DNA from: Cyclobacterium amurskyense | GTDB lineage: Bacteria > Bacteroidota > Bacteroidia > Cytophagales > Cyclobacteriaceae | Assembly: GCF_001050135.1 (NCBI RefSeq) | Contig: NZ_CP012040.1 | Location: forward strand, 3,675,001 to 3,739,000 | Direction of reading: 5' to 3' | DNA: 64,000 nucleotides | In this document: positions 56,437 to 64,000 of the stretch, piece by piece | Layout: every line of letters begins with the position of its first letter | How positions within the stretch are numbered: the first letter of the stretch is position 1 | The notes under the pieces: model-generated | Told to the model about the DNA's origin: nothing | What the model saw: the letters and a program-made list of their open reading frames with translations, nothing else | Database searches by the model: none | Program-made: the position numbers and the translations under genes

Positions 56437-57723
56437 ATGCCCAAGTATTTAATTGCGTTTGTAATAAGTGTCTTTTTCGTAAACTTTATATTAATAAAAC
56501 CTGCTAATGTCTTTGCAATGACTGGGCAGGCATCAGTCAACCCCAATGACTTTGATGGTACAGATACAGAGCGAATTTCACAAGCCATTCAAAAAGCCAA
56601 AAACACTTCGAATTTGGTACGTATACCAAGGGTTAATGCCAATGGTACCAACATTTGGATGATCGATAGTGCCATTTTATTACCAAGCAATCTCACGCTA
56701 ATTTTAGACAATTGTACCCTTCAACTATCAAATTCCAGCAGAGACAATATGTTTAGATCCGATAACGTGGGATTAGGAATAACTAACCCTGAATGGAATG
56801 AAAATATAAATATATATGGGATAGGGAAAGCCATTTTGAAGGGGGCAAGCAATCCTAGGTCTACTGGAGACGGAGCAAGAATACTGACACTGAATCCAAA
56901 GGAAGAGCAGGATAAAGGAAATTGGAGAGTTAGCTATGGCACAGATGCGGGTAACCCTGAGATGAAACAAAAAGGCGACTGGAGAAACATAATGATGTTA
57001 ATCGGCTATGTAAAAAACTTTACTATTAAAAATATAAGGTTTGAAAACACCCATGGCTGGACCATAAGTTTTGAGCGCACTATAGGTGCCGAACTATCTG
57101 ACCTAACCATTTTCAATGAGGAATTTGTCACTGTCAATGGACATAAAATGATGGTGGCCAATAAGGATGGGATAAACTTACGGCAAGGCTGTAAGAATTT
57201 CAGAATAAACAATATTTCTGGCATGACGGGAGATGATTTTATTGCCCTTTCTAACCTTGACACAGCCCCAGACAGAGACAAAAAAAGTGGGGACATTACC
57301 GACAGTATGGTCACAGCCAGTAGGTGGTATGGACCAGAAGATGATATAGAACAGGTAGTGATCACCAATATTTCCTGTGAAAACAGGTATCGCGCCATTG
57401 CTATTAGGGCTAGTGATCAGGCCGGAATTCACCATGTTTATATCAATGGAGTGGTTTTTAAAGCCAACGAGGGTCGTCATGATGCCATCCTCATTGGAGG
57501 TAGGGGATATGGTGAGGAATCTCTGCCAGGAAAAATTAATACTATCCATGCCATGAACATTATAGGAAATGGTCAATCCCTTGTTAGAATTCAAGCACAA
57601 GTAGCAGATTGCCATTTTATGAATGGAATGTATACCGGTGAAAATGCTACTGCCACGCTTTACGAAATCGACTCTTTGACTACTTCAAATGTCACCCAAA
57701 ATAATTGGATCAAAGTGAAATAA
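56437..57723 (+). CDS. Pectin-lyase-fold (parallel beta-helix) protein, GH28-like
   Basis: About 428 residues from ATG 56437; an in-frame GTG at 56404 would add eleven. The N-terminal hydrophobic segment (LIAFVISVFFVNFILI) is a signal peptide or anchor. FDGTDTERISQAIQKAK is the usual entry to a pectate-lyase-superfamily helix. Later KDGINLRQGCKNF and GDDFIALSN match the Asp-containing motifs of polygalacturonase-like GH28 enzymes. Repeated beta strands (FTIKNIRFEN, VVITNISCEN, VYINGVVFKA) support the fold. It probably acts on a plant or algal polysaccharide; the substrate is unknown. It is transcribed alone after a repeat element. Confidence 0.8.
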   Translation: MPKYLIAFVISVFFVNFILIKPANVFAMTGQASVNPNDFDGTDTERISQAIQKAKNTSNLVRIPRVNANGTNIWMIDSAILLPSNLTLILDNCTLQLSNSSRDNMFRSDNVGLGITNPEWNENINIYGIGKAILKGASNPRSTGDGARILTLNPKEEQDKGNWRVSYGTDAGNPEMKQKGDWRNIMMLIGYVKNFTIKNIRFENTHGWTISFERTIGAELSDLTIFNEEFVTVNGHKMMVANKDGINLRQGCKNFRINNISGMTGDDFIALSNLDTAPDRDKKSGDITDSMVTASRWYGPEDDIEQVVITNISCENRYRAIAIRASDQAGIHHVYINGVVFKANEGRHDAILIGGRGYGEESLPGKINTIHAMNIIGNGQSLVRIQAQVADCHFMNGMYTGENATATLYEIDSLTTSNVTQNNWIKVK

Positions 57724-57957
57724 TAAATTAATGTGCTTTAATTCCTATACTAAAATTTCAATAAATAAAAATAACAACTTAGCTTTAGAAGCTAATGGTA
57801 TTTTAGGAAGGGGTTTTTCAATAATCAAGTTGGGATTGTTGTTTATGCTTAAGATTCTTGAAAGATTTTGGTAACGTAAACTATTTGGCTTTTAGCCAAA
57901 ATTTTTATAATCCAATAGAAAAGGTTAATAGATAAATATCACAAAATAATATACAAA

Positions 57958-59286
57958 ATGACTGTAATTAAAGATTCTAGATCTCTGGTAATGTTGATTT
58001 GCCTCGGGCTCATGCTCTTCACAGGTAAGGTTTTTTCTCAAAATGAGGCCAATCCTTCCTTATTGGAGATAAATCCACCTAATGGTCCTTCCAATGATAA
58101 GGTAAGCGCAATTGTGGGTGTTCGCCTGATTGATGGACTAGGTGGGCCTGCTATGGAGAATTCCACGGTTGTGATCAAGGGGAATAGGATCATTGAAGTA
58201 GGACCTAAGAGCCAAGTAAAAATACCTGCTGGTGCAGAAGTTACAGATGGTAAAGGAATGAGTCTACTTCCGGGCCTAGTTGATTCACATTTTCATAGTG
58301 CCAATAACAATAAGTCTTTAAGTACACTTTTAAAAAATGGTGTAACTACCATGAGAGATCCCGGCCATCCCATCAGGTTTTATCAGGCACAGCATTTTTC
58401 TACTACCCAAATGCCCAGAGTTTATGTGACCGGTGCACACCTTGATGGTTACCCGGGAGTATATGTTCAACAGGCCACTTTAGTGAAAGATGCAGATCAT
58501 ATCAGGTCCCAAATTGGGGAGTATGTTGAGAATGGAGCATCCGGGATAAAAATTTATTTTAGACTTCCTTTAAAGTACATAGAAACAGTGGTTAAAACAG
58601 CTGATTTTCATAAGATTCCTGTAGTGGCCCACTTGGAATTGGTAGATGCTGACGATGCAATTTTAGCAGGTTTAAAAGGAATTGAGCATGTCACTTCTTT
58701 TGGTACTTCTATTGCTGACCCAAAAGATGCAGAAGAATTCAGGAATTCAGTTCAGGAAGACAGCAATAACCGTAGGGCAGGAAGGTATCAGTTGTGGTCA
58801 AAAATAGATTTGTCTTCTGACCGAGTGAAAGAGGTACTTGCTTTGGCTGCCAAAAACAATGTAGTATTGTCACCGACTCTTGCCACATTTGAAAAGCAAT
58901 TTGGTGATGATGGAGTGAAAGACTATGAAGCAAAAGGATTTAAAAACATGCATGATTTTGTTGGCATGGCACATAAGGCAGGGGTGAAAATAGTTACTGG
59001 TTCTCACAATACCGGTAAATATGTAAAACCTGGCTTTGCTTATCAAAGAGAGATGGAATTGTTGGTTGCCGCTGGTCTAAGCCCTTTAGAAGTTATATCT
59101 AGCAGTACGATTATCAATGCAGAATATTTTCGTACTCAAGAAAGATTGGGAAGCATTGAAAAAGGGAAGTTAGCCGATTTAATTTTGGTAGAAGGTAATC
59201 CTTCTAAGGATATTAAATCCATGTATTCCATTAAGAAAGTAATGCTAAATGGAGAGTGGGTAGAAAATAGCGGTACAATAGATTAA
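57958..59286 (+). CDS. Secreted amidohydrolase-superfamily protein (imidazolonepropionase-like)
   Basis: 442 residues with a signal peptide (~1-27, ends VFSQ). Metal-site elements are DSHFH (His111, His113), a Lys at 198 in GIKIYF, His225 in VAHLEL and His244 in IEHVTS. The final catalytic Asp, expected in a GTD-type motif, is replaced: the sequence reads VTGSHN with His350 at that place. The C-terminal GSIEKGKLADLILVEGNP is the standard composite beta-sandwich ending. A periplasmic peptidase or hydrolase role would be usual for this family, but activity is uncertain because of the replacement. Confidence 0.82.
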   Translation: MTVIKDSRSLVMLICLGLMLFTGKVFSQNEANPSLLEINPPNGPSNDKVSAIVGVRLIDGLGGPAMENSTVVIKGNRIIEVGPKSQVKIPAGAEVTDGKGMSLLPGLVDSHFHSANNNKSLSTLLKNGVTTMRDPGHPIRFYQAQHFSTTQMPRVYVTGAHLDGYPGVYVQQATLVKDADHIRSQIGEYVENGASGIKIYFRLPLKYIETVVKTADFHKIPVVAHLELVDADDAILAGLKGIEHVTSFGTSIADPKDAEEFRNSVQEDSNNRRAGRYQLWSKIDLSSDRVKEVLALAAKNNVVLSPTLATFEKQFGDDGVKDYEAKGFKNMHDFVGMAHKAGVKIVTGSHNTGKYVKPGFAYQREMELLVAAGLSPLEVISSSTIINAEYFRTQERLGSIEKGKLADLILVEGNPSKDIKSMYSIKKVMLNGEWVENSGTID

Positions 59287-59325
59287 AATTCCCAAAATTA
59301 TTAGCTTGAATTCTTTGCTTGTAAA

Positions 59326-59355
59326 TCCCTCGCTTAATTTATTTTAGGCGAGGGA
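59326..59355. terminator. Bidirectional terminator between convergent genes
   Basis: TCCCTCGC (59326-59333) pairs with GCGAGGGA (59348-59355) across a 14-base AT loop. T-rich sequence follows on the right (CTTAATTTTTATTT). It lies between the amidohydrolase and the TVP38-family gene. Confidence 0.7.
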
Positions 59356-59356
59356 C

Positions 59357-60046
59357 TTAATTTTTATTTCTCCTTTTTTTATCCCACCAAACATATATGA
59401 TAAATCCTACCAAACTCACAGCCCCTAACCAAATTAAACCGGTCTTCATCTCCTCTCTGTTTTCTCCTAATATGGCTATTGCAGCTGTTAAAGGTAATAT
59501 TCCTAGCATTGTAGATCCTATAAATCTCCAATAGCCCATCCGAAGCATACCTGCAATGATACTGATGGCGTCATTTGAGAGAAAAGGAGATAACCTAGTT
59601 ACAATAACGGCCCAGAAACCATAATCCTCTAAAAAGCCGGTGATTTTTTTATCGGTTTTTTCTCCTAGCAAACGATCGATTACTGGCGTGCCAAAATTGA
59701 CTCCAACCCCATACCCTATGCTTGAAGCTGTAAATATAGCTATAAGAATAATTCCTGACCCTAACCAAGGGCCGTAGGCTAAAACAGTAACGACCATCAA
59801 CAGGAAAGAAGGAATGATAAACATAAACATTTGGACCACCATTGCTGCAACAATTATTAATGGACCCCAGAACTCAAACTGGTTCACCCAATTTGATATT
59901 CTTTGTTCATCATTGCTTCCCAATACCTCCCAGGCTTCGTTGAAAAATTGATGGACAGATGAATTGAGAAAATACAAGCTGATTAAGCTTCCTAAAAATA
60001 AAAATGAAATTATATAGGGCCATTTAGATGTTTTCCTTTTTGACAT
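59357..60046 (-). CDS. TVP38/TMEM64 family membrane protein (VTT domain)
   Basis: 229 residues with a basic N-terminus, a first helix (~10-28) and the VTT/SNARE-associated (DedA-superfamily) core (~65-190): re-entrant-type segments around PSFLLMVVTVLAYGPWLG, GVGVNFG, FWAVIVTRLSPFLSNDAISIIAGM, and a last helix with a Lys/Arg tail. Family members are linked to membrane-lipid scrambling or ion transport. The particular substrate is not known. It is followed on the same strand by no close partner. Confidence 0.88.
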   Translation of the reverse strand: MSKRKTSKWPYIISFLFLGSLISLYFLNSSVHQFFNEAWEVLGSNDEQRISNWVNQFEFWGPLIIVAAMVVQMFMFIIPSFLLMVVTVLAYGPWLGSGIILIAIFTASSIGYGVGVNFGTPVIDRLLGEKTDKKITGFLEDYGFWAVIVTRLSPFLSNDAISIIAGMLRMGYWRFIGSTMLGILPLTAAIAILGENREEMKTGLIWLGAVSLVGFIIYVWWDKKRRNKN

Positions 60047-60172
60047 TTATGTATAATTTGAACCAACCATTGAAAAATTTAATAGGTTGTTCACTAAAAT
60101 AATGCCGAACTGAAATAGTAAGGGTTAATATTTCAAAACTGGAAACATTTATGGCTTAGACCTTGGAATAGG

Positions 60173-60748
60173 TCAATAATTCACTTCTATATTGTATTTA
60201 GATAATAAACCGGGTAATCCTTCCAGGGAGAATTTAGCTTTTTTAATTTTGTTGTATGCCGGATCAAAACTGTAGTTAATAGCTGTCCTGAAATCAGCCT
60301 TTTCTAATATACTGTTATAAAATGTGGCTTGAAGTAGGTTACATGTATCAAATATAGCAAAGCTTAGGTCAGCATTAGAAAAGTCAACGTCCTTTAATGA
60401 GCAGTGGTCAAACTTGGCTTTCTTTAAGTTCTTGGCTTGAAAAATGGAATAATCAAGAGTGCAACCCGTAAAGGAAGCCGAAAATAAAAAGTCATCACAT
60501 TTACTGAAATCTATTCCCATTAATTTACATTGTTGAAATGCCACATTTTTAAAAGCCGCATCTATAATACTGGTCATGGAAAAGTTGCAATTAATAAATT
60601 GACAATCCATAAACTCTATCCTGCAAAGATCACTATTAAAGAAATTACAGTTGGAGAAGAGGCATTGTTCGTAGGCTTCACCTTCCATTCGGTTTTCGGA
60701 ATAATCGACTTGATCAAATGTTTCTTTTTGAAATGATTCACTTTCCAT
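60173..60748 (-). CDS. Pentapeptide-repeat protein
   Basis: 191 residues built largely of A(D/N)LXX-type five-residue repeats forming a right-handed quadrilateral beta-helix: CLFSNCNFFNSDLC, FINCNF, ADLSFAIFDTCNLLQATF and EKADF. The C-terminal NKIKKAKFSLEGLPGLLSKY tail resembles that of McbG/Qnr-like proteins, which mimic DNA and can protect topoisomerases. That role is possible but not shown. No signal peptide. Confidence 0.85.
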   Translation of the reverse strand: MESESFQKETFDQVDYSENRMEGEAYEQCLFSNCNFFNSDLCRIEFMDCQFINCNFSMTSIIDAAFKNVAFQQCKLMGIDFSKCDDFLFSASFTGCTLDYSIFQAKNLKKAKFDHCSLKDVDFSNADLSFAIFDTCNLLQATFYNSILEKADFRTAINYSFDPAYNKIKKAKFSLEGLPGLLSKYNIEVNY

Positions 60749-61195
60749 GGCTAATGACTGTTGATGAAAGTTAAGGGTGAGTTTGGCTTAGTTTAGCGAA
60801 ATTAAGGCAATGCGAGCATTTAGAAAATATCACTGCTATTAATTAAGAATATTTTTATCTCTTCAATTTTAATTAAAACCTAGGGAAGTAATTATTGCTA
60901 GTGCCAATGGCTTGGAATGAGCTAAATCCTAGCATTACTAAATAAGTGATCGAAAGGTCCAATGACAAACTATTAACAATTGAAATCACTTCAAGGCACC
61001 TTATTGTGCCATTTGAAGATTTTCTTAAGTTTAAAATTCCCCTAACAAAGTTCTGGAAATTCTATTATATAATCAGAGAATAAATAATATTTTAAAATTC
61101 AGTTTGACTTGCAGAGACAAAAAATCCCCAAAACAAAATTGTATTGGGGACTTTTTAAGCGAATAGCTCAGTTTATTTAGTCAGGGTTTCAACTT
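60749..61195. other. Intergenic region, mostly featureless
   Basis: 447 bases. It contains a terminator hairpin at its right end and a short stretch at 61056-61074 (GAAATTCTATTATATAATC) resembling the right end of the dispersed repeats, without the rest of the element. No gene seen. Confidence 0.5.
61119..61156 (-). terminator. Terminator of the RND efflux genes
   Basis: On the plus strand TCCCCAA (61125-61131) pairs with TTGGGGA (61144-61150), flanked by A6 and T5. Read on the minus strand, it follows the stop of the outer-membrane factor gene by about 40 bases and has a U-tract. Confidence 0.75.
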
Positions 61196-62650
61196 TTACT
61201 CCTCCCAACCACCACCTAAGGCTCTGTAAAGGCTTACTATACTTTGTAATTGCTGAATTTTCAATTCAATATAATCAAGCTCAGAGGCAAGTGAATTGGA
61301 TTGGCTATTGATCACATCCAAATAATCTGCATAACCTACTTTAAACATGGTGTTGGCATTATCCACAGATCTTCTTTGGACCAGTACCTCATCGGTTTTT
61401 AATGAAAGTTCCTCTTTCAAGGTTTGGTATTCATTAACCAGACCCAAAACTTCCAGGTATCCACCCAAAACAGTTTGTTCATAATCATACAAAGCTACCT
61501 TCTGTCGGGCTTTGGCCGTTTCATAGGCAGCTTTGATCCTGCTTCTATTGAATACTGGAGCTACCAAACCTCCGCCAAGTTGATATATTGTAGATGCGGG
61601 ATTTAAGAACAGTTTACTAAACTCAAAAGCATTGTATCCGGCCATTCCATAAAGGTTGAATGTCGGGAAAAATGCCGTTCGAGCAATACCTACTTCTAGG
61701 TTATTTGCCTGCAAAGTTTGCTCAGCTGCCCTTATATCTGGGCGCATGGTTAGAAGGGTAGATGGTAGCCCTATCTCCAATGCTGGAGGCAAGACATTGA
61801 CCTCTGACAATGATTCCCTTTGAATATTTTCAGGGTAAGAACCAATAAGGTAAGAAAGGTTTAATTCTGCTTGTTTCAATTCTCTTCTTTTTCTTACAAG
61901 AATTCCTTTTGAATTCAACATCAAGGCTTCAAACTGATCGATAGACAATTGACTTTCTTTACCGGCATTTTTTAGGCTTTTACCTAGTTCAAAAGCTTGT
62001 TCTTGGAAAGCAATATTGGCCAATAAAGTTTCAATTTCTTCATCCAATCCGATAATGTTGTAATAGTTTTTAGCTATTTCTGCAATCAACCAAGTACGGG
62101 CAAGGTTACCCATTTCTACTGAAGACATGTATTCAGACAAAGCCTGCTTTTTACGCATATTTAATTTGCCCCAAACGTCTAATTCCCAGTTGAACTCAGC
62201 TCCAATCATAAAATCTGTATATGGTTTAGGAATTCTTTTATCTTCTGGAACAGTAGAAGAAAGGTTGGTGTCATCATTACCTACACCATCCATGGTGTAA
62301 TCACCGAATTTCCTAACACTACTTCCGGCAGTAAGATTGAGTTCAGGCAATTGCCCCATTTTTGCTCGGGATAAAGCTGCTCTTGCGATCCTGATATTCG
62401 CCAGGGTTTTAGCAACTTCCTGATTGTTTTCAAGGCCTTTTTCAATCAATCGATTTAGATGCTCATCAGCAAAAAAGGATCTCCATTGTACCATGGCTAA
62501 ATTGGTACTGTCCCCTTCTAGTTGGGTGCCTTGGTAACTTGATGGTGGCGCCTTGATATTTTCCAAAGAGGCTTTTTCAACCTTACAGGCTGTTAGGCTA
62601 CTTATCACCAAGAGGATTAATACGATATATTGGTATGAATTTCTGTTCAT
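61196..62650 (-). CDS. RND efflux outer-membrane lipoprotein, NodT/OprM-type (TolC superfamily)
   Basis: 484 residues with a lipoprotein signal ending SLTAC (Cys near residue 22). Two outer-membrane-efflux repeats (~60-250 and ~285-475) form the beta-barrel/coiled-coil channel of TolC-type factors. Characteristic stretches include LPELNLTAGSSVRKFG, NWELDVWGKL, LPSTLLTMRPDIRAAEQ and ARTAFFPTF. It works with the pump gene just upstream and a periplasmic adaptor, presumably encoded beyond the window, to export toxic compounds. The gap to the pump gene is 56 bases. Confidence 0.93.
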   Translation of the reverse strand: MNRNSYQYIVLILLVISSLTACKVEKASLENIKAPPSSYQGTQLEGDSTNLAMVQWRSFFADEHLNRLIEKGLENNQEVAKTLANIRIARAALSRAKMGQLPELNLTAGSSVRKFGDYTMDGVGNDDTNLSSTVPEDKRIPKPYTDFMIGAEFNWELDVWGKLNMRKKQALSEYMSSVEMGNLARTWLIAEIAKNYYNIIGLDEEIETLLANIAFQEQAFELGKSLKNAGKESQLSIDQFEALMLNSKGILVRKRRELKQAELNLSYLIGSYPENIQRESLSEVNVLPPALEIGLPSTLLTMRPDIRAAEQTLQANNLEVGIARTAFFPTFNLYGMAGYNAFEFSKLFLNPASTIYQLGGGLVAPVFNRSRIKAAYETAKARQKVALYDYEQTVLGGYLEVLGLVNEYQTLKEELSLKTDEVLVQRRSVDNANTMFKVGYADYLDVINSQSNSLASELDYIELKIQQLQSIVSLYRALGGGWEE

Positions 62651-62706
62651 GATTTTGTTCAGTTTTAGAAACGATGGCAGGAATAAATCCGGCCATCGTC
62701 ACTTCC

Positions 62707-64000
62707 TTAGGATGTTTTAAGATCAGTAGAATTGATCACCTTTTCGGTAACAGGAGCTTTATCTGGCTTTTTGTTTAAATAAGCAGAAAGAGATTCAAAA
62801 GCCACATACAAACCTGGAATTAATATAATTCCTACAAAAGTACCAATGAACATACCACCTGCAGCTGCTGTACCAATGGTTCGGTTACCAATGGCTCCGG
62901 CTCCACTAGCCAATGCAAGAGGAATTAGACCACTAATAAAGGCAAATGAGGTCATTAAAATCGGACGTAACCTTTCTACTGCAGCATGTACTCCGGATTC
63001 CAAAATACCCATACCTTTTTCTCTGGATTGAACGGCAATCTCAATGATCAAGATGGCATTTTTACCGAGCAAGCCGATAAGCATTACTAGAGATACCTGA
63101 GCATAAATATTGTTTTCTAACCCTGTAAGTTGCAATAGGAGAAAGGAACCAAATATACCTGCAGGCAATGACAATATTACCGGAAGGGGTAGGAGGTAAC
63201 TTTCATACTGTGCAGCTAGCAACAAGTAAACGAATACCAAACAGATCAGGAAGATGTAAACCGCTTGATTTCCGGATGCTATTTGTTCCCTTGTAATTCC
63301 AGACCAGTCAATGTTAAAACCTCTAGGTAGTGTGGCGATGGCTGTTTCTTCCACTGCTTTGATGGCATCTCCACTTGAATAACCTGGAGCGGCATCCCCA
63401 TTAATCATGGCAGAGATAAACATGTTATAACGCGTTAGTTGTTCTGGTCCATAAATCCTTTCCAAGTTTACAAAGTTGGAATAAGGGACCATCTCACCAG
63501 TGTTGTTTTTCGTGTACATTTTCAGCAAGGATTCCGGATTAGTTCTAAATTCCGGAGAAGCTTGAAGCATTACCTTGTACATTTGGCCAAACTGGATGAA
63601 ATTGGAACTGTAATAACTACCGATAAAACTTTGAAGCGTTTCCATGGACTCTCGAATATCCACACCTAGTTTTGCAGCTTTGTCGTGGTCTACTCTTAGA
63701 ATATACTGAGGGAAAGAAGGATCAAAATTGGTAAATACATCCTGTATTTCAGGTCTTGCCCTTACTTCATTTAGAAAATCTTCTACTGTGGAGGCCGTAA
63801 ATGCCAAATCTCCACCCGTTCTGTCTTGCATCTGCAATTCAAAACCTGAAGCATTACCAAATCCAGGAACTGGAGGTGGTGCAAAAAACTGAATGGAAGC
63901 TCCAGTAATATGAGCTGTCCTTTCTTGGTATTTGACGATAAGGTCATTTACATTCTCTTCACGGTCATCCCACCCAACAAGGTTGATCATGCCCATACCA
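62707..64000 (-). CDS. RND efflux pump inner-membrane transporter, HAE1/AcrB family (5' truncated by window)
   Basis: Only the C-terminal ~430 residues are present; the frame runs off the right edge, and the full protein should be about 1050 residues. Visible are the second porter domain (SGFELQMQDRTGGDL; DVFTNFDPSFPQYILRVDHDKA) and then the C-terminal membrane bundle (~240 on), with VFVYLLLAAQYESYLLPLPVILSLP near its start, GLLGKNAILIIEIA and RLRPILMTSFAFISGLIPLALASGAG. These are hallmarks of hydrophobe/amphiphile exporters. Substrates are not predictable. Followed by the outer-membrane factor. Confidence 0.94.
   Translation of the reverse strand, partial: GMGMINLVGWDDREENVNDLIVKYQERTAHITGASIQFFAPPPVPGFGNASGFELQMQDRTGGDLAFTASTVEDFLNEVRARPEIQDVFTNFDPSFPQYILRVDHDKAAKLGVDIRESMETLQSFIGSYYSSNFIQFGQMYKVMLQASPEFRTNPESLLKMYTKNNTGEMVPYSNFVNLERIYGPEQLTRYNMFISAMINGDAAPGYSSGDAIKAVEETAIATLPRGFNIDWSGITREQIASGNQAVYIFLICLVFVYLLLAAQYESYLLPLPVILSLPAGIFGSFLLLQLTGLENNIYAQVSLVMLIGLLGKNAILIIEIAVQSREKGMGILESGVHAAVERLRPILMTSFAFISGLIPLALASGAGAIGNRTIGTAAAGGMFIGTFVGIILIPGLYVAFESLSAYLNKKPDKAPVTEKVINSTDLKTS

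Noticed and set aside
60173..60748. Calling the pentapeptide-repeat protein a quinolone-resistance determinant
   Set aside because: The fold is shared with Qnr/McbG, but the loops that define those proteins cannot be confirmed by eye and it is not adjacent to the topoisomerase genes.
61056..61080. Fifth copy of the dispersed repeat
   Set aside because: Only about 19 bases resemble the right end; the left end and core are absent, so it may be chance in AT-rich DNA.

Overview
The window is a low-GC chromosomal segment of a Bacteroidota bacterium, most likely a marine Cytophagales of the Cyclobacteriaceae type (Cyclobacterium/Algoriphagus/Echinicola-like). The evidence is a short RpoD without region 1.1, bacillithiol deacetylase BshB1, a T9SS-type C-terminal sorting domain on a giant secreted protein, a hybrid sensor kinase ending in an AraC-type DNA-binding domain, promoters of the Bacteroidota type (TTTG, about 20 bases, TAnnTTTG), and little sign of Shine-Dalgarno sequences. 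The genus is inferred from gene content; no rRNA gene is present.

Layout. 1-4766: two paralogous membrane-anchored nucleotide-sugar dehydratases/epimerases for surface polysaccharide (the first cut by the window edge), separated by 1.1 kb of AT-rich noncoding DNA. 4879-12520: a complete tryptophan operon, trpE-G-D-C-F-B-A, followed by a DAHP synthase. It is preceded by a leader peptide with three consecutive Trp codons and an intrinsic terminator, a classical attenuator. 12521-16802: repeats, a Crp/Fnr regulator with a DoxX-like membrane protein, a phenylalanine hydroxylase in which the iron-ligand Glu is Asp, and an esterase-phosphoesterase fusion. 16899-23287: a small membrane protein, the type IIA topoisomerase pair, TrmH and a DUF6157 protein.

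24124-34060 is a core information-processing block: thrS-infC-rpmI-rplT, tRNA-Met, a START-like protein, an LptF/LptG-type permease, rpsO, pnp and rpoD. 34218-40697: trxB, an M23/LysM peptidase, bshB1, pdxH, a YqgE/AlgH protein and a DUF349 protein, followed by tRNA-Thr.

41007-60748 is accessory: a sialidase-like lipoprotein, a hybrid sensor kinase/AraC regulator, and, divergent from it, a tightly packed four-gene operon. That operon encodes a secreted phage-tail-collar-domain protein, a 2873-residue LamG/T9SS protein, a small secreted protein sharing a domain with the giant, and a lipoprotein. It is the best candidate for an uncharacterised secreted system. The intergenic region between regulator and operon carries repeated TTGACC sites, partly in helical phase. 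Then follow a pectin-lyase-fold enzyme, a secreted amidohydrolase, a TVP38 membrane protein and a pentapeptide-repeat protein. 61196-64000: outer-membrane factor and inner-membrane pump (cut by the window end) of an RND efflux system.

A family of about 200-bp MITE-like repeats with imperfect terminal inverted repeats is scattered at 23381, 28280 and 56124, with a collapsed, ends-only copy at 12893.
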